DNA of 25,944 bases from Clostridia bacterium (lineage in GTDB: Bacteria; Bacillota; Clostridia; Lachnospirales; Lachnospiraceae): the NCBI GenBank assembly GCA_026000945.1, contig BNZI01000012.1, forward strand, positions 1-25,944, in the 5' to 3' direction. Positions 14,582 through 23,464 of this stretch are shown piece by piece. A model generated the notes under the pieces. It made no database searches. It saw only the letters and a program-made list of their open reading frames with translations, and had not been told where the DNA came from. The position numbers were made by a program, and so were the translations under genes. Numbering within the stretch: the first letter of the stretch is position 1; the number at the start of each line of letters is the position of its first letter.

Positions 14582-15568
14582 GTGAATGAGAGAGGAACCG
14601 AAGTATTAAAGCAATATAATTTACAAGTTTTATCCACACAAAAAACAAGAGGTGCTATCCTTTGTGATACAAATGAGGGGAAAAAGCTATTAAAAGAATA
14701 TCGCGGCAGTATACGTCGCTTAGAATTTGAATATGAAGTGCTGACTTCTTTAAAAGAGCGGGGATTGCCTTATGTGGATCGCTGTCTACGGAATGAAGAG
14801 GGCAATTTGTGCAGTAAAGAGCATGGAAATGAAAAGTACATTCTAAAAGATTGGTATATTGGCAGAGAATGCGATGTCAAGAATTTAGAAGAAGTTCTTT
14901 TGGTTATACGCCAGCTCGCTACTTTACACAAGCTGTTTCGTCAAATACCGCAACAAGAAAGTTGGTCTTTAGGTTCAGTAGAAATCCCTCCTATCGTGAA
15001 AGAATATGAAAAACATAATAAAGAATTAAAAAGAGCCCGTATTTATATGCGTAACAAACATAAAAAAACGGAATTTGAATTTATGGTAATGGAACAATAT
15101 CCCATATTTTATGAACAGGCAGTTATGGCTTATGAGGGAATAAAAAAATTGACTGAAGAAAACGAAATGCCCCCAAAATTTCTTTGTCATGGGGAATTTA
15201 GTCATCATCATCTTTATTTTATTTCCGAGGGAATAGCTATTGTAGAATTTTCTAAAATGCATTTGGGCATACAGGTTGATGATCTTTATCACTTTATGCG
15301 TAAAATTATGGAAAAAAATAGCTGGTCTATTGATTATGGTCAAGGTATGTTGGAAATTTATCATCAAGAATTACCATTACAACCTTATGAAAAACAATAT
15401 CTATATTATTTGTTCCTTTATCCGGAAAAATATTGGAAACAAATTAATTTTTATTATAACGCCAATAAAGCTTGGATTCCTTTTCGACATATTGAAAAAT
15501 TAAAAAGCATCCAAGCAGGAGCAGAAAGTAAAAATCGCTTTATGCACTGGTTAAAAGAAAAAATATAG
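14582..15568 (+). CDS. CotS/YutH-family spore-coat-like protein with kinase-like (APH) fold
   Basis: 328 residues, GTG start at 14582 with GGAGGGG upstream. The fold is that of aminoglycoside-phosphotransferase/CotS proteins: YEVLTSLKERGLPYVDRCLR and YILKDWYIGRECDVKN in the N lobe, LATLHKLFRQIP, then CHGEFSHHHLYF and IAIVEFSKMHLGIQVDDLYH in the C lobe. The catalytic HGD-x4-N loop of active kinases reads HGE-FSHHH here, and the DFG-like Asp position reads EFS, so it is probably a pseudokinase. CotS relatives are spore-coat or coat-assembly proteins, which supports an endospore-forming host. Promoter and partner genes are not evident. Confidence 0.75.
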   Translation: MNERGTEVLKQYNLQVLSTQKTRGAILCDTNEGKKLLKEYRGSIRRLEFEYEVLTSLKERGLPYVDRCLRNEEGNLCSKEHGNEKYILKDWYIGRECDVKNLEEVLLVIRQLATLHKLFRQIPQQESWSLGSVEIPPIVKEYEKHNKELKRARIYMRNKHKKTEFEFMVMEQYPIFYEQAVMAYEGIKKLTEENEMPPKFLCHGEFSHHHLYFISEGIAIVEFSKMHLGIQVDDLYHFMRKIMEKNSWSIDYGQGMLEIYHQELPLQPYEKQYLYYLFLYPEKYWKQINFYYNANKAWIPFRHIEKLKSIQAGAESKNRFMHWLKEKI

Positions 15569-15808
15569 TATCATAAGCGTTTTATGGATACTACAGATAC
15601 TACATTGAACAATCAAGATGGTCATATCAATATTGAATATGCTTGCGCATCAAGTAAAGTTCAATTTGCGGAAGAAATCAGGTACTTAGTCGCTTTTCAC
15701 CCTAAGGTGAATGAGAGCAAGTTAGGATGTCTAGAACTTCCTAATCAAATTTGTGCATAGCTATATATTACCGTAAGTAGGAAATCAAGCAGGTTCTAAG
15801 GAGGATTT
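15569..15808. other. Intergenic region with hairpins after the CotS-like gene
   Basis: The stop codon of the CotS-like gene is the start of a hairpin (TAGTATCATAA, 15566-15576, against TTTATGGATACTA, 15581-15593) with no T-run. Further on TTCACC-CTAA-GGTGAA and TTAGGA/TCCTAA can fold. No coding frame is recognised. Confidence 0.4.
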
Positions 15809-17548
15809 ATGAGTGTTTACAAAAAACGCTATGAGGAATGGTTGAATCGCAACGATTTTGATGAGTGGACAAAGGAAGAATTGCAATTTCTAAAAGGAAA
15901 TGAAGAAGAAATTGCTGATCGTTTTCATCAAGACTTAGCATTTGGCACAGCAGGGATGAGAGGAAAAATCGGTGTCGGTACAAATCGGATGAATCGTTAT
16001 GTTGTTCAAAGAGCAACGCAAGGATTAGCTAATGCTTTGCACTTTTTTTATCCAAATAAAGATAGGATTTGTGTGGCAATTGCTTATGATTCCCGGAGGA
16101 TGTCACAAGAATTTGCTGAGGAAGCTGCTTTAACTTTAGCAGGCAATCAGATTAAAGCTTATCTTTATCCTTCCTTAAGACCTACACCGCAACTTTCTTT
16201 TACTGTACGAGAATTATCTTGTCAAGCAGGAATTAATATTACTGCTAGTCATAATCCTCCGGAATATAATGGTTATAAAGTCTATTGGTCAGATGGTGCA
16301 CAATTTAGCTTTCCCTATGATAAAAAGGTGAAAGAAGAAGTGGATAAAATTACAGATTTCTCTTCTATTCACATTTTATCTAAAAAAGAAGCGATTCAGC
16401 AAGGCTTATTTGAAGAAATTAGTGCAGATTTGGATGAACGTTATGAACAAATTGTATTGGAACAAAGAATTCATCCAGAAATTTCTAATCAAACGAACAT
16501 TAAAATTGTGTATACTCCTTTGCATGGAACGGGCAATATACCCGTATGTAGAGTATTAAAAAAGGCAGGTTACACGAATCTTTATGTTGTGCCTGAACAA
16601 GAAATGCCAGATGGAAATTTTCCAACAGTCTCCAGTCCGAATCCTGAATCAGCAGAAGCTTTTTCCTTTGCTTTGAATTTAGCAAAAGAAAAAGATGCGG
16701 ACATTGTGCTAGCAACTGATCCTGATGCAGATCGCTTAGGAATTTATGTAAAGCATCAAGGCGAATATCGGGCTTTTACTGGTAACCAAAGTGGAGCTGT
16801 TTTAGCAGAATATTTGTTAAGCCAAAAAAAAGCAATGAATATCTTAGATAGCAAAGGCATGTTATTTCGTTCCATTGTGACAACAAAGTTGTTAGATGCA
16901 GTGGGAAGAGCTTATGAAATTCCGGTCAAAGAAGTACTGACAGGGTTTAAATATATTGGGCAACAAATTTTGGCTTTAGAGGAACAACAAAAATATACAT
17001 ATCTTTTTGGTATGGAAGAAAGTTACGGTTGTTTAGTAGGGACGTATGCTAGGGATAAGGATGCCGTATCTGCTGCTTTGCTGCTCACAGAGGCTGCTGC
17101 TTATTATTTGCTTCAAGGAAAAACTTTATGGGATGTTTTGGAAGATATGTATCAGCGTTATGGTTATTATGTAGAAAGTGTTTATTCAATAGAATTAGAG
17201 GGGATTTCTGGTTTGCAAAGAATACAAGCGATTTTAGACTATTTGCGTAAAAATCCCCTGAATACTTTAGATAACTATTGTGTTGAAAAAATTCGTGACT
17301 ACCAACAAGGATGGTGTTTGAATTTACAAAATCATGAAAAAAAATCCCTAGATTTAGAAAAAACAAATGTGCTATACTATGAATTAGAAGAAGATACTTG
17401 GCTTTGTGTGCGCCCTTCTGGTACAGAACCGAAGATAAAGTTTTATTTTGGGACCAAGCAAAACTCTTTATCTTCTGCTGAACAAAAAATAAAAACATTA
17501 GAAAAAGCGATTTTGCATTATGTCCAGGAAGGTGAAAAAAATAAATGA
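15809..17548 (+). CDS. pgcA: Phospho-sugar mutase (alpha-phosphoglucomutase)
   Basis: 579 residues, the usual length of the Firmicutes PgcA type; AAGGAGG lies 6 bp before ATG 15809. It interconverts glucose-1-phosphate and glucose-6-phosphate (possibly also mannose phosphates) in the cytoplasm, feeding glycogen and cell-envelope sugar synthesis. All four family motifs are present: the catalytic Ser147 in TASHNPPEYNGYKVYW, the metal-binding DPDADR near 304-309, the sugar-binding GMEESYG, and the phosphate-binding RPSGTEPKIKFY near the C terminus. The opening FGTAGMRGKIGVGTNRMN is also typical. The stop overlaps the start of the lipoprotein gene by 4 bp. Confidence 0.95.
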   Translation: MSVYKKRYEEWLNRNDFDEWTKEELQFLKGNEEEIADRFHQDLAFGTAGMRGKIGVGTNRMNRYVVQRATQGLANALHFFYPNKDRICVAIAYDSRRMSQEFAEEAALTLAGNQIKAYLYPSLRPTPQLSFTVRELSCQAGINITASHNPPEYNGYKVYWSDGAQFSFPYDKKVKEEVDKITDFSSIHILSKKEAIQQGLFEEISADLDERYEQIVLEQRIHPEISNQTNIKIVYTPLHGTGNIPVCRVLKKAGYTNLYVVPEQEMPDGNFPTVSSPNPESAEAFSFALNLAKEKDADIVLATDPDADRLGIYVKHQGEYRAFTGNQSGAVLAEYLLSQKKAMNILDSKGMLFRSIVTTKLLDAVGRAYEIPVKEVLTGFKYIGQQILALEEQQKYTYLFGMEESYGCLVGTYARDKDAVSAALLLTEAAAYYLLQGKTLWDVLEDMYQRYGYYVESVYSIELEGISGLQRIQAILDYLRKNPLNTLDNYCVEKIRDYQQGWCLNLQNHEKKSLDLEKTNVLYYELEEDTWLCVRPSGTEPKIKFYFGTKQNSLSSAEQKIKTLEKAILHYVQEGEKNK

Positions 17549-18363
17549 AACGATATACGATAGGATTACTGGGGATGTTAATGGTTTTGTCTTGTAGTGG
17601 CTGTCAGCAAAAATCAATGAATCAAGAAAACTCCGTACATTCTTTTGAAGCGATGTTAGACGCTTTGCCTCAAGATGTACAAGCAGAAGAAGGTATTTGG
17701 GTGGCGCAAGCGCCTGATGAGAGTTTACGCTTGATTTGGAGCAAAAATTTTGCTCAAAATAATGATTTGGATTTTGCTTTCGAAATTAAAATGGATCCTT
17801 TTTTGGCAGTGGGTATGGAAATCCCAAATTTCCCGCAAGCTCTGATTAAAAATGATTTCTTGCGTATAGGTTTGGCATTTTCTCCTAGGGATTCGATAAA
17901 GAAAGGAGATTTATCCCCCATACAGTCTTATGAAGAAATTGCGGAGTATGAAAATGCAAGAGTGTATTTTGATGAGTCTACAAATCGTTTTGTTTTTGAT
18001 TTAGGCGGTGGAAATCGCTTGGAGTGGGCAAAAGATTTATCAAGCAGTGAAGAAGATTTGTTGTTTGTACTCAATGCGGACAATTTTTTAAAGGGAGAAA
18101 TAGACTTGGACAACTTAGAAGGTTGGAAATTAGTAGAAGAAGAACGGAAAATTGTTAATTTACCACCTAAAACAGATGAAAGTAAAACAATGGAAGATAC
18201 GATCGCTACAACTGATGAATATGCTCAGTATGGAACACAAGAGTATTTAGAGCCGGATATCGTAGAGAATGGTGAAACCGTTTCACCAGGAGAAACAGGG
18301 GCACAAAAGCCTGCAGGTACAGTGCTTCGTAAGATTTTAGTTAAATCTTTTAATTTAAAATAA
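17545..18363 (+). CDS. Predicted lipoprotein of unknown function
   Basis: 272 residues, translationally coupled to pgcA by an ATGA overlap. MKRYTIGLLGMLMVLSCSGC is a short lipoprotein signal; the lipidated Cys is residue 17 (VLSC) or 20 (CSGC). The mature part is acidic and soluble (WVAQAPDESLRLIWS, FVFDLGGGNRLEWAKD), and residues 205-260 form a Thr/Glu/Gly-rich low-complexity segment, perhaps a linker. I do not recognise a family. The C terminus turns basic (LRKILVKSFNLK). Confidence 0.82.
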   Translation: MKRYTIGLLGMLMVLSCSGCQQKSMNQENSVHSFEAMLDALPQDVQAEEGIWVAQAPDESLRLIWSKNFAQNNDLDFAFEIKMDPFLAVGMEIPNFPQALIKNDFLRIGLAFSPRDSIKKGDLSPIQSYEEIAEYENARVYFDESTNRFVFDLGGGNRLEWAKDLSSSEEDLLFVLNADNFLKGEIDLDNLEGWKLVEEERKIVNLPPKTDESKTMEDTIATTDEYAQYGTQEYLEPDIVENGETVSPGETGAQKPAGTVLRKILVKSFNLK

Positions 18364-18401
18364 GCAAGCAGGTAGATTGAAAGTTTAAGAAGATTCACTT
18401 A

Positions 18402-18419
18402 GGACGTGTTCACACGCCT
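18402..18419. repeat. Minimal relic of the MITE family (two ends joined)
   Basis: GGACGTG-TTCA-CACGCCT is flanked by TA on both sides (18400-18401, 18420-18421). It is both terminal sequences of the family with no interior. It could be an internal-deletion derivative or an excision scar. It lies 20 bp before the next start codon. Confidence 0.5.
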
Positions 18420-18438
18420 TAAAGATTAAGGGGGAAAT

Positions 18439-19572
18439 ATGCATATACAAAGTAAGTGTGTACACGGTAGGCAGGAGGGAGATCCGCTGACGGGAGCAAT
18501 TTGTACGCCGATTTATCAATCGGCTACTTTTTCCCATCCTGGTGTAGGAGAAAGTAAAGGTTATGATTATTCTCGTTTGCAAAACCCAACAAGAGAAAAA
18601 TTAGAATATATTGTTGCTGATTTAGAGGAAGGAAAAGATGCAATTGCCTGTTCAAGCGGTATGGCAGCTGTTTCCATTTTAATGGAAGTGTTTCAACGTG
18701 GAGATCACCTTTTAGCCTCAGAAGATTTATATGGAGGGACAATACGTTTATTTAACTCTATTTCCCAAAAGAATGGAATTGAAATTGAGTATGTAGATAC
18801 CTCAGACCTTTTGCTTATCAAAGAAAAAATGAAAGCAAATACCAAAGCGATTTTTATTGAAAATCCGACTAATCCCATGATGCACGTCACAGATTTAGTG
18901 GGAGTAAAAGATTTGCTTGCACAAAAAGATATTTTGATTATTGTGGATAATACATTTTTAAGTCCTTATTATTGCAGACCATTAACTTTGGGAGCAGATA
19001 TTGTCTTACATAGCGGCACAAAATACCTAGGTGGACACAATGATACTTTGGCTGGGTTTATCGTGACGAAAACAAAAGAAATAGGAGAAAAACTGCGTTT
19101 TATTTACAAAACAGTAGGTTGTTGCTTAGGTGCTATGGATAGTTATTTGTTGATTCGAGGTATCAAAACTCTAGCGCTACGTATGGAGCGTATGCAAGAA
19201 AATGCAATGAAAATTGCTCAATTTTTAGAAAAACATCCCAAAGTAAAAAAAGTCTATTATTTGGGTCTGCCTTCACATCCTCAATATGCTTTATCTCAAA
19301 AGCAAAGTAGTGGGTTTGGGGCAATGATTTCTTTTACTGTAGATAGTAAAGATACAGCAATGTCTGTTTTAGAAAAAGTACAGCTCATCATTTTTGCTGA
19401 GAGTTTAGGAGGTGTGGAAACTTTGTTGACTCACCCAGCAAAGCAAACCCATACGGATGTACCCGCTGCTGAACGAGAAAAAAGAGGGATTAGCGATACT
19501 TTACTGAGGCTATCTGTAGGTATAGAAAATAGTGAGGATTTAATTGCAGATTTAAAATCTGCTCTTGCATAA
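18439..19572 (+). CDS. PLP-dependent Cys/Met-metabolism enzyme (gamma-lyase/synthase)
   Basis: 377 residues; TAAGGGGG lies 5 bp before ATG 18439. This is a fold-type I PLP enzyme of the cystathionine gamma-synthase/lyase and methionine gamma-lyase family. The PLP lysine is Lys195 in LHSGTKYLGGHND. YDYSRLQNPTREKLE supplies the Tyr and Arg that bind the phosphate of the neighbouring subunit, CSSGMAA is the ring-stacking region, and SLGGVETLLTHPA is the family C-terminal motif. The exact reaction (cystathionine or methionine gamma-elimination, or O-acyl-homoserine sulfhydrylation) cannot be fixed from the sequence. It stands alone, with a MITE relic upstream. Confidence 0.9.
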   Translation: MHIQSKCVHGRQEGDPLTGAICTPIYQSATFSHPGVGESKGYDYSRLQNPTREKLEYIVADLEEGKDAIACSSGMAAVSILMEVFQRGDHLLASEDLYGGTIRLFNSISQKNGIEIEYVDTSDLLLIKEKMKANTKAIFIENPTNPMMHVTDLVGVKDLLAQKDILIIVDNTFLSPYYCRPLTLGADIVLHSGTKYLGGHNDTLAGFIVTKTKEIGEKLRFIYKTVGCCLGAMDSYLLIRGIKTLALRMERMQENAMKIAQFLEKHPKVKKVYYLGLPSHPQYALSQKQSSGFGAMISFTVDSKDTAMSVLEKVQLIIFAESLGGVETLLTHPAKQTHTDVPAAEREKRGISDTLLRLSVGIENSEDLIADLKSALA

Positions 19573-19622
19573 TGGACAAATTTTGCTCATAAACTAGTTA
19601 AAATCCCGTTTTGGAGGGAAAA

Positions 19623-20432
19623 ATGAAAGAGTCTTGGGCACTGGTTTTTGGTGGCGGTGGTGGAAAAGGAGCATATCAAATCGGTGTATGGAAAGCATTG
19701 AAAGAAGCACAGATAGAAAATCGGATAGAAGCGATTTCGGGTGCTTCTGTAGGTGCCTTAAATGCGGTCTTATTTGGTATTGGTGACTATGATTTGGCAA
19801 TGTCTATTTGGTCGAGTATTTCCCCTGCACAATTTTTAAGCTGGAACTTTTCCAAAGAAAAGGTAGACAAAAAAATCAATGTAAGTTTGTTTAGCCGCAG
19901 CGGTTTATCCGATCTTTTAGAAAACCATTTACCTTCTACGCAATTAAAACAAGCGAAAAAATGGATTTACGCTAATGCAAGTAAAAAAAATCAACACAAT
20001 GAATGGGAAACTACTTATTTTTCTTTAAATCACCGTTCCAAAGAAGAAATCTGTCAAATCTTATTGGCATCATCAGCGATCCCTTATATTTATCAACCTA
20101 TCCCCATTCAAGGAGATTATTATCAAGATGGGGGATTAACGGATGATTTACCGGTCTATCCTTTATACCAAATGGGTTATCGACATTTTATCGTGGTTTC
20201 TTTAACACAAAAAGAACGGATTCCGCCCGCTTTGTTTCCAGAGGCACAGTTTATTGAAATTTTCCCTCAAGAATCCATAGGGGAAATATGGGATGGAGTT
20301 TTAGATTTTAGTCCAAAATCAGCAAAAACAAGAATGGAAATTGGTTATGAAAATGCACAAGAAATATTACAAAATGAAAACAACCTGTTAAAATGTCCTG
20401 AGGAATCTATGCAATACCTTCTTGACAAATAG
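19623..20432 (+). CDS. Patatin-like phospholipase / serine acyl hydrolase
   Basis: 269 residues. ATG 19623 was chosen because TTTGGAGGG lies 5 bp upstream; an in-frame TTG at 19611 falls before it. The oxyanion loop GGGGGKGAYQIG (10-21), nucleophile Ser42 in GASVG, and the Asp169-Gly-Gly dyad in DGGLTDDLPVYP define the RssA/YchK-type patatin group. No signal peptide is present. The GXSXG and DGG motifs are intact, so activity on a lipid or acyl substrate is expected, but the substrate is unknown. The gene precedes the M18 aminopeptidase gene by 31 bp, and the two are probably cotranscribed. Confidence 0.9.
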   Translation: MKESWALVFGGGGGKGAYQIGVWKALKEAQIENRIEAISGASVGALNAVLFGIGDYDLAMSIWSSISPAQFLSWNFSKEKVDKKINVSLFSRSGLSDLLENHLPSTQLKQAKKWIYANASKKNQHNEWETTYFSLNHRSKEEICQILLASSAIPYIYQPIPIQGDYYQDGGLTDDLPVYPLYQMGYRHFIVVSLTQKERIPPALFPEAQFIEIFPQESIGEIWDGVLDFSPKSAKTRMEIGYENAQEILQNENNLLKCPEESMQYLLDK

Positions 20433-20463
20433 GCAACAGGTTCTTAGAGCAAGGAAAAAAAGT

Positions 20464-21750
20464 ATGTATAAATTATTAGATTTAGTAAAAAATGGTGTAT
20501 CACCTTTTCATACGGTAAAAAGAATTCGGGAACAATTAGAAAAAGCAGGATTTTTACTCTTTGATTTTTCGCAATCAAATAAAAAAGAGCAGGGCTATTT
20601 TATCGATTTAGGTTCTGCTCTATTTGCATTTAAAGTAAATCAAAATTGGGGAAAGAAAGAGGATAGCCAGCAAAACCATTCAGTCAGAATAGCGGCGGCT
20701 CATACAGATTCTCCGTGTTTTCGCCTAAAGCCCAAAGCAAAAATTAAAAATGGAAAATATCTGCAAGCGAATGTAGAAGTATATGGAGGAGTGATTCGGA
20801 GTACATGGATGGATAGACCCCTGTCTTTAGCTGGTAGAGTAAGCTGCAAAGGACAAAATGCTTGGCAGCCTCAGTCTTATTTATTTCATCCAGATAAAAC
20901 TTTATTGACCATCCCAAATTTGGCCATTCACTTAAATCCGAAGGCAAATCAAGGTTTGGAAATTCATCCCCAAAAAGAATTGATACCGATTTATTCCACG
21001 ATAGAAGAACAGATGAAAGAAATAGAAATTTCTGCTATTATTGCAAAAGAATTAAAGAAAAAAGAAGAAGAAATATTAGATTATGAATTATATGTATATA
21101 ATCACGAAGAAGCGGAAATTTGGGGTATCAACCAAGAGTTTATTTCAGGCCCGCGTTTGGATAACCTTACTTCTGTACAAGCATGTATAAGTGGATTATT
21201 GGATGCTAAACGAGAAGATGGCCTTGACATGGTAGCTCTTTTTGACCATGAAGAAATTGGAAGTCGTACCAAACAAGGAGCCAATTCAGCTGTATTAGGT
21301 AATCTTTTAGAGCGTATTTTTGAACATTTTGGCTTAACAAGAAAAGATTTTTTGCAAGCAATTGCGGGAAATGAAAGCTTTTTGTTGTCTGTAGACACTG
21401 CTCATGCTACGCACCCAAATTACGGGGAAAAGTATGATCCAACAAATCCGGTTTATCTCAATAGTGGATTTGCTTGTAAATTGAGTAGCAGACAGTCTTA
21501 TGCTACAGATAGTATGGCAATTGCCATTATCGAAAGCCTTTGTCGTGAAAAAGGGATTTCTTATCAAAAATATGTCAACCATTCTGACATTGCAGGTGGA
21601 GGAACCTTAGGTGTGTTGGCTTCTGCAAACCTTGCTATGCAAGCTGCGGATATTGGCTTGCCTATGTTAGCTATGCATTCGGCACGAGAAACAATCGGAG
21701 CAAAAGATGTTTTGGCTTTAACACAGTTTTTGACAGAGTTTTTTTCGTAA
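20464..21750 (+). CDS. apeB: M18 family aspartyl aminopeptidase
   Basis: 428 residues from ATG 20464 (AAGGA 7-8 bp upstream). An alternative TTG start at 20422 would overlap the patatin gene by 11 bp and lacks an RBS. This is a zinc cocatalytic metallopeptidase that removes N-terminal, preferably acidic, residues. Metal-ligand and catalytic motifs are AAHTDSPCFRLKPK (His/Asp), GPRLDNLTS, DHEEIGSRTKQGA (catalytic Glu-Glu), SVDTAHATHPNY and the C-terminal SDIAGGGTLG with LAMHSARET. The opening LLDLVKNGVSPFHTVKRIRE is the family signature of a SPFH-like start. No signal peptide is present. Confidence 0.93.
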   Translation: MYKLLDLVKNGVSPFHTVKRIREQLEKAGFLLFDFSQSNKKEQGYFIDLGSALFAFKVNQNWGKKEDSQQNHSVRIAAAHTDSPCFRLKPKAKIKNGKYLQANVEVYGGVIRSTWMDRPLSLAGRVSCKGQNAWQPQSYLFHPDKTLLTIPNLAIHLNPKANQGLEIHPQKELIPIYSTIEEQMKEIEISAIIAKELKKKEEEILDYELYVYNHEEAEIWGINQEFISGPRLDNLTSVQACISGLLDAKREDGLDMVALFDHEEIGSRTKQGANSAVLGNLLERIFEHFGLTRKDFLQAIAGNESFLLSVDTAHATHPNYGEKYDPTNPVYLNSGFACKLSSRQSYATDSMAIAIIESLCREKGISYQKYVNHSDIAGGGTLGVLASANLAMQAADIGLPMLAMHSARETIGAKDVLALTQFLTEFFS

Positions 21751-21794
21751 TGACAAATAAAATAGCCACAAAAAATCGATCAAAATATGGTGTT

Positions 21795-21850
21795 GTGTGG
21801 TAATGTGAACACGTTCTAAATAAAACGATACAAAATGCTTATCTTTTTCG
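21795..21850. repeat. Relic of the MITE family before rsgA
   Basis: GTGTGGTAATGTGAACACGT followed by TCTA (TA 21817-21818) is, reversed, the family terminal sequence (GAACGTGTTCACATTA). A few bases on, AAAATGCTTATCTTTTT matches the interior just inside the end of copy C, but in the wrong relative orientation, so the relic is rearranged. CGATAC/GTATCG (21826-21856) forms a small hairpin around it. Confidence 0.45.
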
Positions 21851-21884
21851 TATCGGGAAGGAAAGATTCTATGAGAAAGATTCC

Positions 21885-22790
21885 ATGATACAAGAAACAA
21901 GGCAAAAAGGTAGGATACAAAAAGGGATAGCCGGGTTTTATGAAGTGAGAACAGAAAACGAAATCATTTATCAATGTAAAGCAAAGGGCATTTTTCGTAA
22001 AAACAAGCAAGTTCCTTTAGTGGGTGATTTTGTCGCTTTTGAAATTTTAGATGAAAAAGAAAAAAAAGGAAATATAGTCGAATTATTTTCTCGAAAAAAT
22101 GAACTATTTAGACCTCCTATTGCAAATGTAGATCAAGTATTTTTATTTTCTTCTTTGTCATCGCCAAGAACAAATTTTTCTTTATTAGATCGTATACTTA
22201 TCTTTTTTACTTATCAAAATATTCCAGTCAGTATTATTTTTAATAAAGAAGATATGGTTAGTGAAGAAGAAAAAAACAAAATGTTTGCTTATTACCGAAA
22301 TACAAGCTATCCTATATGGGGAAACAGCAGTTTATCCAATGAAAATAAAAAAGAGCATTTAGCTTTGCTCAAAGGAAAAACCACTGCTTTTGTGGGAGTT
22401 TCGGGAGTAGGAAAATCTACTTTTACGAATCGTTTTTTTACTGAAAATAAACAGGAAACAGGAGCTTTAAGTAAAAATCAGAGAGGTAAACAGACTACTA
22501 GACACAGTGAATTACTATATATTGATCAAGAATCTATTGTAGTGGATACGCCAGGATTTTCTTTTTTTTCTTTTACAGAAATTTTTGCACAGGATTTAGC
22601 AAGTTATTACCCAGAATATCAAGAAAAAAAACAAGATTGTCATTTCCTTGGTTGTGTACATGTCCATGAACCGAAATGCAAAATTAAAGAAATGGTAGCG
22701 CAAGGAATTTTTAGTAAAGAACGTTATCAAAACTATTGTAAGCTTTATGAAGAGAGACGTTTAGCTGATCAGATGAAAGGGAAAAAATGA
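21885..22790 (+). CDS. rsgA: Ribosome small-subunit GTPase RsgA
   Basis: 301 residues, normal length. It is a circularly permuted GTPase that helps late 30S assembly. An N-terminal OB fold (GIAGFYEVRTENEIIYQCKA, GIFRKNKQVPLVGDFVAFE) is followed by the permuted G-domain order G4 (FNKED), G1 (GVSGVGKST, 171-179), then KQTTRHSEL and G3 (DTPGF). A C-terminal zinc knuckle is CHFLGCVHVHEPKC, starting at Cys252. ATG 21885 has only a weak upstream purine tract (GAGAAAG); an ATG at 21871 is closed by a stop at once. The gene starts a run of overlapping genes ending in yceG, which implies cotranscription. Confidence 0.95.
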   Translation: MIQETRQKGRIQKGIAGFYEVRTENEIIYQCKAKGIFRKNKQVPLVGDFVAFEILDEKEKKGNIVELFSRKNELFRPPIANVDQVFLFSSLSSPRTNFSLLDRILIFFTYQNIPVSIIFNKEDMVSEEEKNKMFAYYRNTSYPIWGNSSLSNENKKEHLALLKGKTTAFVGVSGVGKSTFTNRFFTENKQETGALSKNQRGKQTTRHSELLYIDQESIVVDTPGFSFFSFTEIFAQDLASYYPEYQEKKQDCHFLGCVHVHEPKCKIKEMVAQGIFSKERYQNYCKLYEERRLADQMKGKK

Positions 22791-23455
22791 ATTATCTCAT
22801 TGCACCATCTATTTTGTCCGCAGATTTTGCTCATTTAATGAACGATATAGAGAAAGTGGAGAAATCAGGGGCTCATCTTTTACATTTAGATGTTATGGAC
22901 GGGCATTTCGTACCTCAAATTTCTTTTGGATTACCTATCCTCAAAGCTCTAGAGAAACGGACAGATTTAAGTTTAGATGTGCATCTGATGACAGAAAAAC
23001 CAGAATATCATATTGATGCTTTTGCTGATGCAGGAGCAGATTCTCTAATCATTCATGTTGAGGCCTGTATACATCTAGACGCAACTTTACAAAAAATTAA
23101 GGACAAAGGAATTGCTTGTGGAGTAGCTTTAAATCCAACCACTCCTTTAAGCGTCTTGGAATATATTTGGGAATATTTAGATGTTGTATTGCTGATGACG
23201 GTAAACCCAGGAGCAGGGGGACAGACCTATCTACCGTATTGTACGCAAAAAATCGCCCAAGTTAGACAAATGATCCAAACAAAAAAATTATCCATTGATG
23301 TAGCTGTAGATGGTGGAATCAATTTAAACACTTTGCCTTTGGTCATGGAGGCTGGAGCAAATCGTTTTATCATGGGTTCTGCCATCTATCAAGGTGAAGT
23401 GGAAGAAAATATGCACCGTATAAAAACTTGTATTGATCAGTATACCAAAGCATGA
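22787..23455 (+). CDS. rpe: Ribulose-phosphate 3-epimerase
   Basis: 222 residues, normal length, starting inside the rsgA stop (ATGA). It interconverts ribulose-5-phosphate and xylulose-5-phosphate in the pentose phosphate pathway. TIM-barrel signatures are IAPSILSADFAHL, LHLDVMDGHFVPQISFG (catalytic Asp and metal His), DVHLM, the phosphate loop MTVNPGAGGQ and VDGGINLNT with the second catalytic Asp. The common NPGFGGQ is NPGAGGQ here, a minor change. The rsgA-rpe-thiN order is a common Firmicutes arrangement. Confidence 0.96.
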   Translation: MNYLIAPSILSADFAHLMNDIEKVEKSGAHLLHLDVMDGHFVPQISFGLPILKALEKRTDLSLDVHLMTEKPEYHIDAFADAGADSLIIHVEACIHLDATLQKIKDKGIACGVALNPTTPLSVLEYIWEYLDVVLLMTVNPGAGGQTYLPYCTQKIAQVRQMIQTKKLSIDVAVDGGINLNTLPLVMEAGANRFIMGSAIYQGEVEENMHRIKTCIDQYTKA

Positions 23456-23464
23456 AAGTATAAA

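Noticed and set aside
20422..20463. TTG start for the M18 aminopeptidase
   Set aside because: It overlaps the patatin gene, has no ribosome binding site, and adds 14 residues absent from the family; ATG 20464 follows AAGGA.
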